Below, one piece after another: positions 31,209-40,198 of a DNA stretch of 42,034 nt; within the stretch, counting starts at the first letter, position 1, and every line of letters begins with the position of its first letter. A program made the position numbers and the translations under genes. The notes below the pieces were generated by a model, which ran no database searches, had not been told where the DNA came from, and worked only from the letters and a program-made list of their open reading frames with translations. The DNA is from DATKZH01 sp964475955 (GTDB lineage Bacteria > Planctomycetota > Planctomycetia > Pirellulales > Thermoguttaceae): the NCBI GenBank assembly GCA_964475955.1, contig CAYYZY010000054.1:1-42034 (forward strand), in the 5' to 3' direction.

Positions 31209-31730
31209 GCCGATCGCCCAAAGGTCCTGCCGCCCGCCGAGGGCCGCCCAGGCCAACAGCACGCCTCCGAAGGCGGACGCCATCAGCCCCGTGGCCAGCA
31301 CCGTCCACGTGAGCATGGGCAGCCACAGCCCGCGCGACCGGGCACGCCGTCGCGCCGCTTTCGCCCTGGCCGCCTGGGGTTGGTGCCAGCCGGGCGGTTG
31401 GGCGTGGGCCGCGTCGATTCGGGCCACGCGCTGACCGGCCTCCGCAGGGCGCCGGGACGTGTCGGGCTCGTCGATCCGCAACATCCGCTCGATGTGGCGG
31501 AGCTTCTCCTCCAGCTCCCACCGATCGTAGGGGGCCGGCGGCTCGGCGCCGACGCCAGGCTCCACCTCGCGGAACTCGCCCGGGGGGATCGCGGCCGCGT
31601 CGGCGGGCGACTCGGGCGTCGGCGCCGCCGGGCTGCTACCCAGGGCCGTTCCGCAGCGCGGGCACGAGTACTTTGCCGCGTCGGCCGAGATCAGGCCCGG
31701 CACGTCTTGTTGGCACGTTCTGCACCACAT
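30924..31730 (-). CDS. Zinc-ribbon membrane protein of unknown function
   Basis: 268 residues. The N-terminus MWCRTCQQDVP...YSCPRCGTALG is a CxxC...CxxC zinc ribbon. A Pro/Ala/Glu-rich linker contains a predicted coiled segment (YDRWELEEKLRHIERMLRID). Two transmembrane helices follow (about 135-160, WTVLATGLMASAFGGVLLAW, and 168-190, GLPVGLGGQIVLVIGLILQL). The C-terminus has a second coiled segment (DRLWHDSRNTVDKLDHVDQRLHHLN) and a conserved-looking tail SFYSHMAGGASPQLLLADLKSQLDLLSLRL. I recall similar proteins in planctomycetes as hypothetical. The ATG lies at 31730, divergent from the GH32-like gene. Function unknown. Confidence 0.85.
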   Translation of the reverse strand: MWCRTCQQDVPGLISADAAKYSCPRCGTALGSSPAAPTPESPADAAAIPPGEFREVEPGVGAEPPAPYDRWELEEKLRHIERMLRIDEPDTSRRPAEAGQRVARIDAAHAQPPGWHQPQAARAKAARRRARSRGLWLPMLTWTVLATGLMASAFGGVLLAWAALGGRQDLWAIGLPVGLGGQIVLVIGLILQLDRLWHDSRNTVDKLDHVDQRLHHLNKTATLLGTGAGSASASFYSHMAGGASPQLLLADLKSQLDLLSLRLGQENG

Positions 31731-32007
31731 GGTGTTCTATGGATCGACCGTTGCCGTGGCAGACTCTAACGATTCCAGCGATTTTAGGGGGCGTAGACGC
31801 AAGATGCGGCAAATGGGAAGCGTGCGAATTTCGGGGCACTGGCGGCTCCCGAAGTCGCGCCGCGGAGGAGTCGGCGACGGGCCAATCGGCCGGGGCACAA
31901 CCGCCCCCGACGGGCACATCGACCGCCGACGTGGTACACTGGCCGCCACGAGCCCCAAGGCCCGTGCCGCGCTCGACCACCGGCGAACCGAGAGAAAGGA
32001 GCCCCCA

Positions 32008-33693
32008 ATGCGACGTCGAACCGCTGCCGTACTCGTCCGAGCCGCGTTTGCGTTGGTCTTCCTCGTGGGCGCGGGGCTAGCCGGGCGCGCGCTCGGCCAG
32101 CAGAAGCAGCCCGACAATACGTCGAAGGTGCCGCAGTACATCTTCGCCGACACGCTTGCCGAGCAGGAAGCCCAACTGGAGACCAACCCGCTCTTGTTGC
32201 GCATGCTCGAATCGCGCCGCAAGCAGGCCGGCGATCCGTACCGGCCCATCTACCATTACGTCAACCCGGAAGGCCGGCTCAACGACCCCAACGGGCTCTG
32301 CTTCTGGCAGGGCCGCTGGCACCTCTTCTACCAGGCGTACCCGCCCGAGGACCCGCGCCAGCACTGGGGGCATGCAGTCAGCGACGACCTGGTCCACTGG
32401 CGCGACCTGCCCCTGGCGATCTATCCCCATCCCGAGCGGTGCTGCTTCTCGGGCGCGACGCTGGTGGAGGAGGACCGCGTGATCGCCATGTACCACGGCA
32501 CAACGGTCGGCAACATGGTGGCGGTCTCCAGCGATCCGCTGCTGCTGAACTGGGAGAAGGTGACCGGCCAGACCGTGATCCCGATGACCGGTCCCGACGG
32601 ATCGCCGCTCCCCTACCGGGTGTTCGACCCGTGCATCTGGAAGCAGGACGGCACCTACTACTCGCTTTCCGGCGGCACGCTTCCCGGGCCCGGCGGCAAG
32701 CGCGTGCGGGCCAATTTCCTGTTCCGATCGGGCGACCTGGCGCACTGGGAGTATTTGCATCCGTTCGTGGAGGACGACCGTTACTCGCTGGTCGGCGACG
32801 ACGGGGCGTGCCCCTACTTCTGGCCCATCGGCGACAAGCACATCCTGCTCCACTTCAGCCACACCAGCGGCGGAAAATACCTGCTGGGCGACTACGCCAC
32901 GGAGCGCGACAAGTTCGTCGTCACCGCCGGGGGCGACTTCAACTTCGGACCGTACGGCCCGGCCGGCGTGCACGCCCCCTCGGCCACGCCCGACGGCGAA
33001 GGCGGCGTGATCGTCATTTTCAACATGAATCCCGGCAAGCCGACCGGCGCGTGGAACCAGATCATGTCGCTGCCGCGGCGCCTGACCATCCCCGAAGACG
33101 ATCTGAACAACCTGGCCATCGAGCCGGCCGGCGACCTCGAATCGCTCCGTTACGACCACCGGCACGTCGACGCGATGAAGCTGCCCGCCAACGAGGAGGT
33201 CGTGCTCGACGGCGTCGAGGGCAAGTCCATGGAGATCGTCGCCGAGATCGAGCCGCGCGGCGCGCCGATGGTGGAACTCAACGTACTGCGCTCGCCGGGC
33301 GCCGAGGAGACCACGCGGATCATGTTCTTCCCGCAGCGGGGGTACCGGCACCGCGAATTCGGCCGACGCAAGAAGTACGCCAACCAGCGCAACAGCGTGA
33401 TTTCGATCGATTCCTCGCGCTCGTCGACGCTTCCCGACGTCGCCTCGCGCGCCCCGGAGACGGCCCAGGTCTTCATCGACAAGCGCCAGCCGCTCAAGCT
33501 GCGCGTGTTCGTGGACCGCAGCGTGGTCGAGGTGTTCGTGAACGGGCGGCAGTGCGTCGGGCTGCGCGTCTATCCCGGGCGCGAGGACAGCGTCGGCGTG
33601 TCGCTTCGCGCCCAGGGCCGCGACGCGCTGCTTGAGTCGCTCGACGCCTGGCAGATGAAGAACATCTACGCTTCCTCCGAGAAGCCCGGCTGA
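32008..33693 (+). CDS. Secreted GH32-like (levanase/invertase clan) five-bladed propeller plus beta-sandwich
   Basis: 561 residues from ATG 32008 (AGAAAGGA upstream); the frame is open further but with no homology. A Sec signal (AAVLVRAAFALVFLVGAGLAG) precedes the GH32 domain: YVNPEGRLNDPNGLCFW has the nucleophile-position Asp93, and YQAYPPEDPRQHWGHAVSDDLVHW and FSGATL are also typical. A C-terminal beta-sandwich ends with LRVFVDRSVVEVFVNGRQ, the diagnostic GH32 tail motif. The usual RDP motif is VFDP (Asp207; Phe replaces Arg), and the usual ECP acid/base motif reads GACP (Ala267), so the canonical catalytic Glu is absent. Fructan hydrolysis is therefore uncertain; it may act on another sugar or only bind. 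Divergent from the zinc-ribbon gene. Confidence 0.9.
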   Translation: MRRRTAAVLVRAAFALVFLVGAGLAGRALGQQKQPDNTSKVPQYIFADTLAEQEAQLETNPLLLRMLESRRKQAGDPYRPIYHYVNPEGRLNDPNGLCFWQGRWHLFYQAYPPEDPRQHWGHAVSDDLVHWRDLPLAIYPHPERCCFSGATLVEEDRVIAMYHGTTVGNMVAVSSDPLLLNWEKVTGQTVIPMTGPDGSPLPYRVFDPCIWKQDGTYYSLSGGTLPGPGGKRVRANFLFRSGDLAHWEYLHPFVEDDRYSLVGDDGACPYFWPIGDKHILLHFSHTSGGKYLLGDYATERDKFVVTAGGDFNFGPYGPAGVHAPSATPDGEGGVIVIFNMNPGKPTGAWNQIMSLPRRLTIPEDDLNNLAIEPAGDLESLRYDHRHVDAMKLPANEEVVLDGVEGKSMEIVAEIEPRGAPMVELNVLRSPGAEETTRIMFFPQRGYRHREFGRRKKYANQRNSVISIDSSRSSTLPDVASRAPETAQVFIDKRQPLKLRVFVDRSVVEVFVNGRQCVGLRVYPGREDSVGVSLRAQGRDALLESLDAWQMKNIYASSEKPG

Positions 33694-33737
33694 AGCCGAG
33701 CCGTCGCCGCTTTCGATCCACGCGGGACGCGGGCCGG

Positions 33738-35204
33738 CTACTTGCGCGGCTTGGGCGCGGTGGGATCGTCGGGGGCCAGCTCGGCGTCGTGGGTGCGGCG
33801 CCCGGCGTCGCCGATCTTCAGGCGCCGCGCGGAGATGCTCCGCGGCTCGAACCACAGAGAGGCGTCGGGCGGCAACGAGTCGAGCACGCGCTGGAGACGC
33901 TCGCGCTGGCGGACCACCGCCGGGTCGGTGCTTTCAAAGAGGTCGTGCTCTTCGAGCGGGTCGCGCACCAGGTCGTGGAACCGGCCGTCGCTGCGGAGCT
34001 TGTAGCGACGGCCGCGCACCAGGCGGCGGTCGGCGTACTGCGAGAAGATCCATTGGCGGGGCGACGCCGAGTCGGGCTCGCCCCGGAGGACGGGGGCGAA
34101 CGACCGTCCGTCGATCGCGACGCCTTCGGGACACGCCGCGCCGGCCAGCTCGACGAGCGTGGGGAAGACGTCGGAGGCGTCGACCAGCGCGTCGCTCACG
34201 CGCCCGGCGGGGACGCGCCCCGGGCCGTTGACGATCATCGGCACGTCGATGCTCCCCTCCTTCATGTCGCCTTCGACCATCGTGTCGGCCGCCGCCTCAA
34301 ACACGCGCCCCTCGACGCGCCCGCCGTAGATGGCCGGCGTGCCGTTGTCGGTGGTGATCATCACGATCGTATCCTCGCGCAGGCCCAGGTCGTCCAGGGC
34401 GGCGACCAATCGGCCCACGCAGTGGTCGGCGTAGCGGACCAGGCCGGCCAGCAGCTCGCGCTCCGTGAGGTCTTCGCCCTTATTGCGCGGCGTGTGGGTG
34501 GCCGGCAGGTGCGTGAGCACCGTGGGGTAGACGGCCAGGAACGGCCGGTCGCGGTGCCGGCGGAAGAAGTCGATCAGGTAACTGGTGAAAAGCTCGGGCC
34601 CGAAGCGGCCCTCGGCGTCGATCCGGCGGCCGTTGCGGAGCACGTAGGGGTCCCAGTAGCGCCGGGTGTGGGCGGGGTGGCCGCGCGGGCCTTCCGGGAA
34701 GACACAGTGCTCGTCGAAGCCGTGGCGTGCAAGCGCGTCGGGCTGGTCGAACAGGTTGTTGATCTGCCACTTGCCGGCCAGCGCCGTGGCGTAGCCGGCC
34801 GATTGGAGCACGCGGGGGAAGGCGATCTCGCGGTTCCAGTCGAAGTAGCCCCCGCCGTAGATGGCCGCGTCGTGATGGACCGTCCACCCGGTGCGGAACG
34901 GGTAGCGGCCCGTGAAGAAGACGTGGCGGCTCGTGCTGCAAAGCGGCACCACGTAGCAGTGGCGGAAGCGCACGCCCTCGGCGGCCAGCTTGTCGATCTG
35001 GGGCGTTTGTCCTTCCCGGCTCCCGTAGCAGCCGAACCAGTCCTGGCCGAGGTTGTCCATCAGGATGAAGACGATATTGGGCGGGCGGTCCGGCGCCTCG
35101 GCCGCCGGCGCGCGGCCGGCCCAACCGGCAACGACGGCCGCCATCGCCGTCGCCGCGAGCAGGCCCTTCGGGCGTAGGAACCGTTCAAGCCGTCCGGAAG
35201 CCAT
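33738..35204 (-). CDS. Secreted sulfatase with atypical CSTSR active-site motif
   Basis: 488 residues. A Sec signal (GLLAATAMAAVVAGWAGRAPAA) is followed by NIVFILMDNLGQDWFGCYG (metal Asp50), the formylglycine site PLCSTSRHVFFTGRYP with Cys89, GKWQ in place of the usual GKWH, and ITTDNGTPAIYG with the second metal Asp/Asn. The C-terminal block LRSDGRFHDLVRDPLEEHDLFESTDP is typical. The active-site motif is C-S-T-S-R: Thr stands where Pro or Ala is expected in the C-x-(P/A)-x-R signature read by formylglycine-generating enzyme. Sulfate-ester hydrolysis is expected if Cys89 is converted. Convergent with the GH32-like gene. The start ATG is preceded by GAGGAGACGG. Confidence 0.92.
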   Translation of the reverse strand: MASGRLERFLRPKGLLAATAMAAVVAGWAGRAPAAEAPDRPPNIVFILMDNLGQDWFGCYGSREGQTPQIDKLAAEGVRFRHCYVVPLCSTSRHVFFTGRYPFRTGWTVHHDAAIYGGGYFDWNREIAFPRVLQSAGYATALAGKWQINNLFDQPDALARHGFDEHCVFPEGPRGHPAHTRRYWDPYVLRNGRRIDAEGRFGPELFTSYLIDFFRRHRDRPFLAVYPTVLTHLPATHTPRNKGEDLTERELLAGLVRYADHCVGRLVAALDDLGLREDTIVMITTDNGTPAIYGGRVEGRVFEAAADTMVEGDMKEGSIDVPMIVNGPGRVPAGRVSDALVDASDVFPTLVELAGAACPEGVAIDGRSFAPVLRGEPDSASPRQWIFSQYADRRLVRGRRYKLRSDGRFHDLVRDPLEEHDLFESTDPAVVRQRERLQRVLDSLPPDASLWFEPRSISARRLKIGDAGRRTHDAELAPDDPTAPKPRK

Positions 35205-35294
35205 GTGCCGTCTCCTCGTTCGCGCGGGGGATCGTGAAAGCCTGCCGACTGCTCCCCAGCTTCAGCCCCGGGCGGTCGCCTGTCAAGTCGCCGG

Positions 35295-35323
35295 TTGAGC
35301 TTGGCGAGACGTCGCGGTACCCT
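35295..35323 (+). promoter_or_regulatory. Putative promoter of the BNR_4 gene
   Basis: TTGAGC (35295-35300), a 17-base spacer, TACCCT (35318-35323). A GGGGACAAGGCGCC element follows in the leader near 35405-35420. Confidence 0.35.
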
Positions 35324-35464
35324 GTTCCTGTGGACTGCGGGGACCTGCCCCCCCTTTTCGCAGCGGGACGGCGCGGGGCCGGCCCGACTCGCCGCCGAAC
35401 GCAAAAAACGGGGACAAGGCGCCGCACTCCAAGACGGGGCCTGCATCCAGACCGAGGAGACACG

Positions 35465-36868
35465 ATGAATACGACCGCGGCTTCGATCCGGATAGCCGTT
35501 CTGGCTGGCGCTCTGGGGCTCGCCGGTGCGCTGCCCGCGGGCGCGGAAGGTCCCGTTCCTTACCTCCGCGTGCGGGAGCAAGTGGTGATCGACCGAGAAG
35601 CGTGGAAGTGGAACTGGAGCTCGTGGGATCAGGAGAAGATCGTCACGTTCGGTCGCTACCAGTATACGCCCTACTGGGACGCCGACCGCACGTTCGTGCT
35701 GGCCCGGCGCGACCTGCGCTCGGGCGACGTGCAGACGCTGCGGCTGCCCATGTTCCGCCTCTCCAGCGACGACCGCCACCGCAACACCTGCCTGGGCGTG
35801 AGCGCCGCCGACGGGCGGTTGCACCTCTCGTGCGATCACCACAACAACCCGCTCCGCTACGCCAGGAGCCGCGCGGGGTTGCTGACCGATCCGCCGCCGC
35901 GCCTGGAGGCCGACGACTTCGAGCCGGCCACGCCCATGTTGGCCGACCCGAAGCTCGAAGCCCGGGTGACGTACCCCCGCTTCTTCAACGACACCGAAGG
36001 CACGCTGCTTCTGGTCTACCGCATCGGCGGAAGCGGCAACGGCGACCTCTACCTGCACCGCTACGACCCGGCCGACGCTTCCTGGAGCCGGGTCGGCATG
36101 CTCTTCAGCTCGCGGGGCACTTATGGCCCGTGGCGGAACAGCACGTCGCGCTGCGCGTACCTGCACGACCTCCTGTTCGACGCCCGCAACCGCCTGCACG
36201 CGAGCTGGGTCTACCGCGAGATCGGGGCCTCGTGGGCGAGCAACCACGACCTGCACTACGCCACGAGCGACGACGGCGGGATCACGTGGCAGAACAACGC
36301 CGGGGCGAAAATCGCCGACCTGGCCCGGAACGATCCGATCGCGATCGACGACCCGGGGATCGTGGTCCGCAAGATCCCGGTCTACTCGTGGCTGATGAAC
36401 GCGGGCTGCCTGGCGCTCGACTCGGCGAACCGGCCGCACGTGCTCACCTACCGATCGCGGGTCGCGCACCGCCCGGAGAAGCTCCAGCACGGCCCCCCGC
36501 CGCAAATCCTGGAGGAGCTGGTGTTCGTGCACTACTGGCGGTCGGAAGACGGCACGTGGCACGGCGGCGAGCCGATCGACCTGGGGCCGACCGGCACGAG
36601 CCGCGTCGACGTCGTGTTCGACCGGCACGACAACCTCGTCTTCTACTACCCGACCGAAGAGGGCTTCCGCTACTTCACGTCGTCGGCCGATGACCTCTGG
36701 CGTCGCTGGTCGGGCCCGCAGGTGCTCACCGGCCCGGAGGTGACCGGCCGCGACGCCTCGAAGCACGACCGCCTGCGTTGGCGCGGGGAGGGCATCCTCT
36801 CGTTCACGGCGAAGTTGCTGCCGCGGGGCTTCGGGGTGATCGATGCGGTGATGGCCGCCTCACCCTGA
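35465..36868 (+). CDS. Secreted BNR_4 repeat protein, possible polysaccharide lyase
   Basis: 467 residues from ATG 35465 (GAGGAGACACG upstream). A Sec signal (IAVLAGALGLAGALPAGAEG) precedes a seven-bladed propeller of the BNR_4 family, with blocks VTFGRYQYTPYWDADRTFVLARR, DDRHRNTCLGVSAADGRLHLSCDHHNNPLRY, VTYPRFFNDTEGTLLLVYR, LLFDARNRLHASWVYRE and LHYATSDDGGITWQNNAG. This family contains ulvan- and glucuronan-type lyases (PL24/25/27) that use His and Tyr; the DHHNNPLRY and WVYRE blocks hold candidate residues. The lyase role is inferred from the family and from the two sulfatases and GH32-like gene nearby. It is divergent from the sulfatase at 33738-35204, 260 bases apart. Confidence 0.85.
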   Translation: MNTTAASIRIAVLAGALGLAGALPAGAEGPVPYLRVREQVVIDREAWKWNWSSWDQEKIVTFGRYQYTPYWDADRTFVLARRDLRSGDVQTLRLPMFRLSSDDRHRNTCLGVSAADGRLHLSCDHHNNPLRYARSRAGLLTDPPPRLEADDFEPATPMLADPKLEARVTYPRFFNDTEGTLLLVYRIGGSGNGDLYLHRYDPADASWSRVGMLFSSRGTYGPWRNSTSRCAYLHDLLFDARNRLHASWVYREIGASWASNHDLHYATSDDGGITWQNNAGAKIADLARNDPIAIDDPGIVVRKIPVYSWLMNAGCLALDSANRPHVLTYRSRVAHRPEKLQHGPPPQILEELVFVHYWRSEDGTWHGGEPIDLGPTGTSRVDVVFDRHDNLVFYYPTEEGFRYFTSSADDLWRRWSGPQVLTGPEVTGRDASKHDRLRWRGEGILSFTAKLLPRGFGVIDAVMAASP

Positions 36869-36883
36869 ATCGCAGCTCGCTGC

Positions 36884-36915
36884 GCGTGGGTGTCGTGTGA
36901 CTCGACCCACCCTAC
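36884..36915. repeat. Single arm of the GTAGGGTGGGTC-family repeat
   Basis: GCGTGGGTGTCGTGTGACTC... through GACCCACCCTAC matches the left arm of the inverted repeat at 6668-6699 with a few changes. It lies between convergent genes, 15 bases after the BNR_4 stop. Confidence 0.7.
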
Positions 36916-36976
36916 GGGATCTCGGCGCACGCGCTGGGCTTGGCCTGCGCGACGGCGGGTTGCCTGGGGCGTGGCT

Positions 36977-38656
36977 TCACGGGGCGGGAACGGCGAACTG
37001 GCCGGTCGCCGCCGACCGGTACGCGGCCATGAGCACCTTGACGACTTCGGCGGCCGCTTCGGCCGGGACTTCGCTCGGGCGCCCCCGTTCGAGGCAGTCG
37101 ACGAAGTGCGAGGCGTCGCTGCGGTCCGACCCGGGCGTGATCCAGGCCTGCTTGGGCGCCCCCTCGACGCCCTCGAACGTGCTCTTCCAGAAGCCCATGG
37201 GGTCTTGCGGATCGACCTTGGGTGGAAGCCACGGGTTCTCGTCGGCCCACACCGCGAGGCGGGGACGGTACGCGTCGACCGAGGCCACTGCGTCCGCCCC
37301 CACGAGACAGACGCGATTCAGCCCGCCCATCGGGTGCGAACGCCAGCCGGTGCGCCCGCAGGCCAGGGTGGCGGTGACGCCGCCGTCGAGCTCGGCGAGC
37401 ACCACGGCGAAATCCTCCATGTCGTTGCGGCGGTGCTCGGCGAAGAAGTAGTTGCCCGTGGCGGCGTAGACCCGCCCGACGCGCCGTCCCAGGAGCCACC
37501 CGAGCTGGACGAGCGAGTAGACGCCCACGTTGTACATCTCCCGCTTCGAGTCGATCCGCTCGAACTGCGTGGGCCGGGCCCGCTCGACGCGCGGCCGGTC
37601 GATCGGCGTGGTGCCGCTTTGGCCCTTGGCGAACGTGAGGTCGAAGTGGAGCGACCGGATCGCGCCGAGCCGGCCCGACCGGATCGCCTCGCGCATGCGC
37701 GTCGAGACCGGCCAGTGCACCGTGCTGAACATCTGGCTGGCGACGCCGGCGGCGCGCACCGCGCGAACCACCGCGTCGGCCTCGTCGGCCGAGGCGGCCA
37801 TCGGTTTGTCGAGGTAGAGGTGCTTGCCCGCCTCGGCGCAGCGGACCATCATGGCGGCACGTCGCTCGGGCTCGGCGCACACGCTCACCACGTGCACGTC
37901 GTCGCGCGAAAGGGCCTGCGCGAGGTCCTCCAGCACCGGCACGGCCAGCTTTCGGGCGAGCTCGGCGTTCAGATCGCGGCGTCGCGCGGAGACGCCGGGC
38001 TCGTCGGTCACGGCGATCAGCCGGCAGCGCGGGTCGGCCGCGAAATCGGCGGCGTAGTTTTCCTGGTGCGTATGTGCGCCGGCCACCAGCAGCACGCCGA
38101 ACGGCGGCTCGGCGGGCGAAGGCCGCATAGGCTTCTCGGCCTGCCGCGGTTCGGGACGGGGACGGCTCGCCCCGGCCGGCGTCTCCGCGGCTCGTGCCTC
38201 GGCCGACAAGGCCACCGGGCTCCCCAAGGCAAGCGACCGGCGCACGGCCGCGAGCAGGCGATGGCCGGCCGCCGACGCCCGTTCCTCGCCCGGCTGCGGA
38301 CCCGAAGTCGGACCGCGCCCGGGTTCCCACGACAAGACGCCGCGACCACCGACCACGAGGGCCTCGACCAGCGGCGCGCCGCGACCGCGCGTTCCTACGG
38401 AAACCAGCGCCGTCTGGCCTTGGACGAACTCCAGGAGCACGCTGACCGGCCCCGATTGTAGGTCGCCCAACGCGGCGAGCCGGCGCACCTCGGCACCGAG
38501 CCACGCGGCGGCCGTCTCCAGGTCGCGGGCGAGAGCCGGCTCGATCTGAGCGGCGTCGGCGGCCGAGTGATCGACGAGGCGGACCGAAACGGGCGTGCCG
38601 ATCCGCTTGGCCGCGAGGGCCTTTTGCACGGCGTGGGAAGCGGCGCTGACGGTCAT
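36977..38656 (-). CDS. Gfo/Idh/MocA-family oxidoreductase with extra N-terminal domain
   Basis: 559 residues from ATG 38656 (GGAGGACAC upstream; a Met 23 codons earlier is not preferred). Residues 1-150 are an added domain (VSVRLVDHSAADAAQIEPAL, SVLLEFVQGQTALVSVGTRG, VVGGRGVLSW, SLALGSPVAL) whose beta-strands resemble the substrate-binding half of Gfo/Idh/MocA proteins. A Pro/Arg-rich linker (151-183) follows. The Rossmann half starts at ~187 (FGVLLVAGAHTHQENYAADF) but lacks the GxGxxG glycine motif, reading VAGAHTH; VHVVSVC and YLDKPM (Lys284) follow. The catalytic half then has MYNVGVYSLVQLGWLLGR and DMEDFAVVLAEL. NAD binding is thus uncertain. No signal peptide, so cytoplasmic. It is co-directional with 38832-40094 (175 bases). 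Confidence 0.87.
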   Translation of the reverse strand: MTVSAASHAVQKALAAKRIGTPVSVRLVDHSAADAAQIEPALARDLETAAAWLGAEVRRLAALGDLQSGPVSVLLEFVQGQTALVSVGTRGRGAPLVEALVVGGRGVLSWEPGRGPTSGPQPGEERASAAGHRLLAAVRRSLALGSPVALSAEARAAETPAGASRPRPEPRQAEKPMRPSPAEPPFGVLLVAGAHTHQENYAADFAADPRCRLIAVTDEPGVSARRRDLNAELARKLAVPVLEDLAQALSRDDVHVVSVCAEPERRAAMMVRCAEAGKHLYLDKPMAASADEADAVVRAVRAAGVASQMFSTVHWPVSTRMREAIRSGRLGAIRSLHFDLTFAKGQSGTTPIDRPRVERARPTQFERIDSKREMYNVGVYSLVQLGWLLGRRVGRVYAATGNYFFAEHRRNDMEDFAVVLAELDGGVTATLACGRTGWRSHPMGGLNRVCLVGADAVASVDAYRPRLAVWADENPWLPPKVDPQDPMGFWKSTFEGVEGAPKQAWITPGSDRSDASHFVDCLERGRPSEVPAEAAAEVVKVLMAAYRSAATGQFAVPAP

Positions 38657-38831
38657 GACGAGTGTCCTCCCATGCGAGTCCACCGGAGCAGAGCGGACCG
38701 CCGAGCCGTCGTCGGCACGACGCACGTCCAGTCCGCCGCCCGTGCTCGATCCGCAGAACCGGGCCTCAGCGTAGCAGGCCGCCGAGTGGGGATCAAACCG
38801 GCCCTCGCCGCCGGCGCATGAGAATCACGGT

Positions 38832-40094
38832 TCACTCCTGTTTCGTCTTCTTGACCAGTTCGCGGACCTTCGCCTCGTCGACCTCCACGCCGAGCCCGGG
38901 GCCGGTGGGGACGTGGGCCGTGCCGTCGGCGATCCGGAGCGGCTCGGCCAGCACGTCGGTCGAGAGGAACTGGGGCCCGTTCAGCGCGGCGGGCTTGGTA
39001 AGGTTGAAGGCCCCATAGAGGGCCAGGTTGGCCGCGAGGGAGACATCGGGGTCGCAGAGGCCGCTTCCGAGCCACATCAGGCCGGCGTCCTCGAGGATCG
39101 CGATCTGCCGCTTCGCCCAGTGGAGGCCGCCGGTGCGCGCGGCCTTCATCGCCAGCCCGTCGAGCATGCCCAGGCGGATGAACTCCGTAAGCTCGACCGG
39201 CGTAATCACGCCTTCGTCCATGAGGATCGGCAGGGCGCCTTGGCGCTTCAGCGCCTGGTAGCCGCGGATCCGGTTGGGCCTGAGTGGGGCCTCAAGCACG
39301 TCGACGCCCGCGTCGGCCAGCTTCGGCGCGGCTGCAAGCGCCGTCTCCACGTCGTAGCCGCCGTTGGCGTCGGCCCAGAGGAAGCCGTCGGGCACGCGGC
39401 GGCGGACCTGCCGGGCGATCTCGACGTCGACCTTCGGATCGGGCGCCACCTTGATGTTGAAGTGCCGGTAGCCGCGCTCGAGACCTGCCTCGATGAGCGG
39501 GTCGACCCGGTCGAGCGAGGGCGGGTTGAGCGTCCAGCTCAGCACGAGCGGCCCACCCGAGGGAAGACCCCACATGGCGGCCACCGACTTGCCGGTCAGC
39601 CTGCCGGCCAGATCGTGCAGGGCCAGGTCGAGCCCGGCCCGGGCGATGGGCATTCCGACGGTGAAGCTGGGGGCCAGCCCGCGGTCCATGGCCCCGTGAG
39701 CCCCGGCGATATCGAGCGGGTCGCGGCCGACGAGCGTGGGCGCGAGGTAGTCGCGCAGCACGACGGTCGCCGTTTCCAGCGTCTCGTAGCTCCAGGTGTA
39801 GATGGGCACACTCTGGCCCCAGCCGACCGTGCCGTCGTCGGCCGTCATCTTCACCAGCACGGCCGATCGCCCGTACGTGCCGCGCGGGCCCCGGAAGAAC
39901 TTGAAGTAGCCGACCGTCGGATAGCGGACGGGGAAAACGTCGATCGAGGCGATCTTCACGTCGGGGCTCCCTTGCCGGCGGGCGGCGACCGTGCGGGCCG
40001 GCGACATCGCAGTCGAGACGGCCGAGGCGGCGGACGCGGCCAGAAAACGGCGTCGCGAAACGCGGCCTGGTCTTCGGTCAGGTTGGGCATTCAC
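38832..40094 (-). CDS. Tat-exported enolase-superfamily enzyme (mandelate racemase/muconate lactonizing group)
   Basis: 420 residues from GTG 40094. This start keeps a twin-arginine signal (VSRRRFLAASAASAVSTAM) at the N-terminus; the frame continues upstream but only through repeat sequence. The capping domain holds DGTVGWGQSVP. The barrel has HFNIKVAPDP (Lys215; the first Lys of the K-x-K pair is Asn213), metal ligands Asp242 (WADANGG), Glu268 (LEAPL) and Asp293 (MDEGV), and Lys317 (MKAARTGG), so the Lys/Lys pair of the MLE subgroup is present. Such enzymes abstract a proton alpha to a carboxylate (dehydration, racemisation or cycloisomerisation of sugar acids or dipeptides). With sulfatases, lyase-like and oxidoreductase genes nearby, sugar-acid dehydration is a reasonable guess. 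Confidence 0.92.
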   Translation of the reverse strand: MNAQPDRRPGRVSRRRFLAASAASAVSTAMSPARTVAARRQGSPDVKIASIDVFPVRYPTVGYFKFFRGPRGTYGRSAVLVKMTADDGTVGWGQSVPIYTWSYETLETATVVLRDYLAPTLVGRDPLDIAGAHGAMDRGLAPSFTVGMPIARAGLDLALHDLAGRLTGKSVAAMWGLPSGGPLVLSWTLNPPSLDRVDPLIEAGLERGYRHFNIKVAPDPKVDVEIARQVRRRVPDGFLWADANGGYDVETALAAAPKLADAGVDVLEAPLRPNRIRGYQALKRQGALPILMDEGVITPVELTEFIRLGMLDGLAMKAARTGGLHWAKRQIAILEDAGLMWLGSGLCDPDVSLAANLALYGAFNLTKPAALNGPQFLSTDVLAEPLRIADGTAHVPTGPGLGVEVDEAKVRELVKKTKQE

Positions 40095-40198
40095 GGTTCT
40101 GAACTCCCAGTCACGCAACGTGTGGGGCACTTTTCGAACGGGTCTACAGGGTCCTCCATACGTTGGGCACTTGCCCCAAGCTTCGGGCTCTCGCAATG

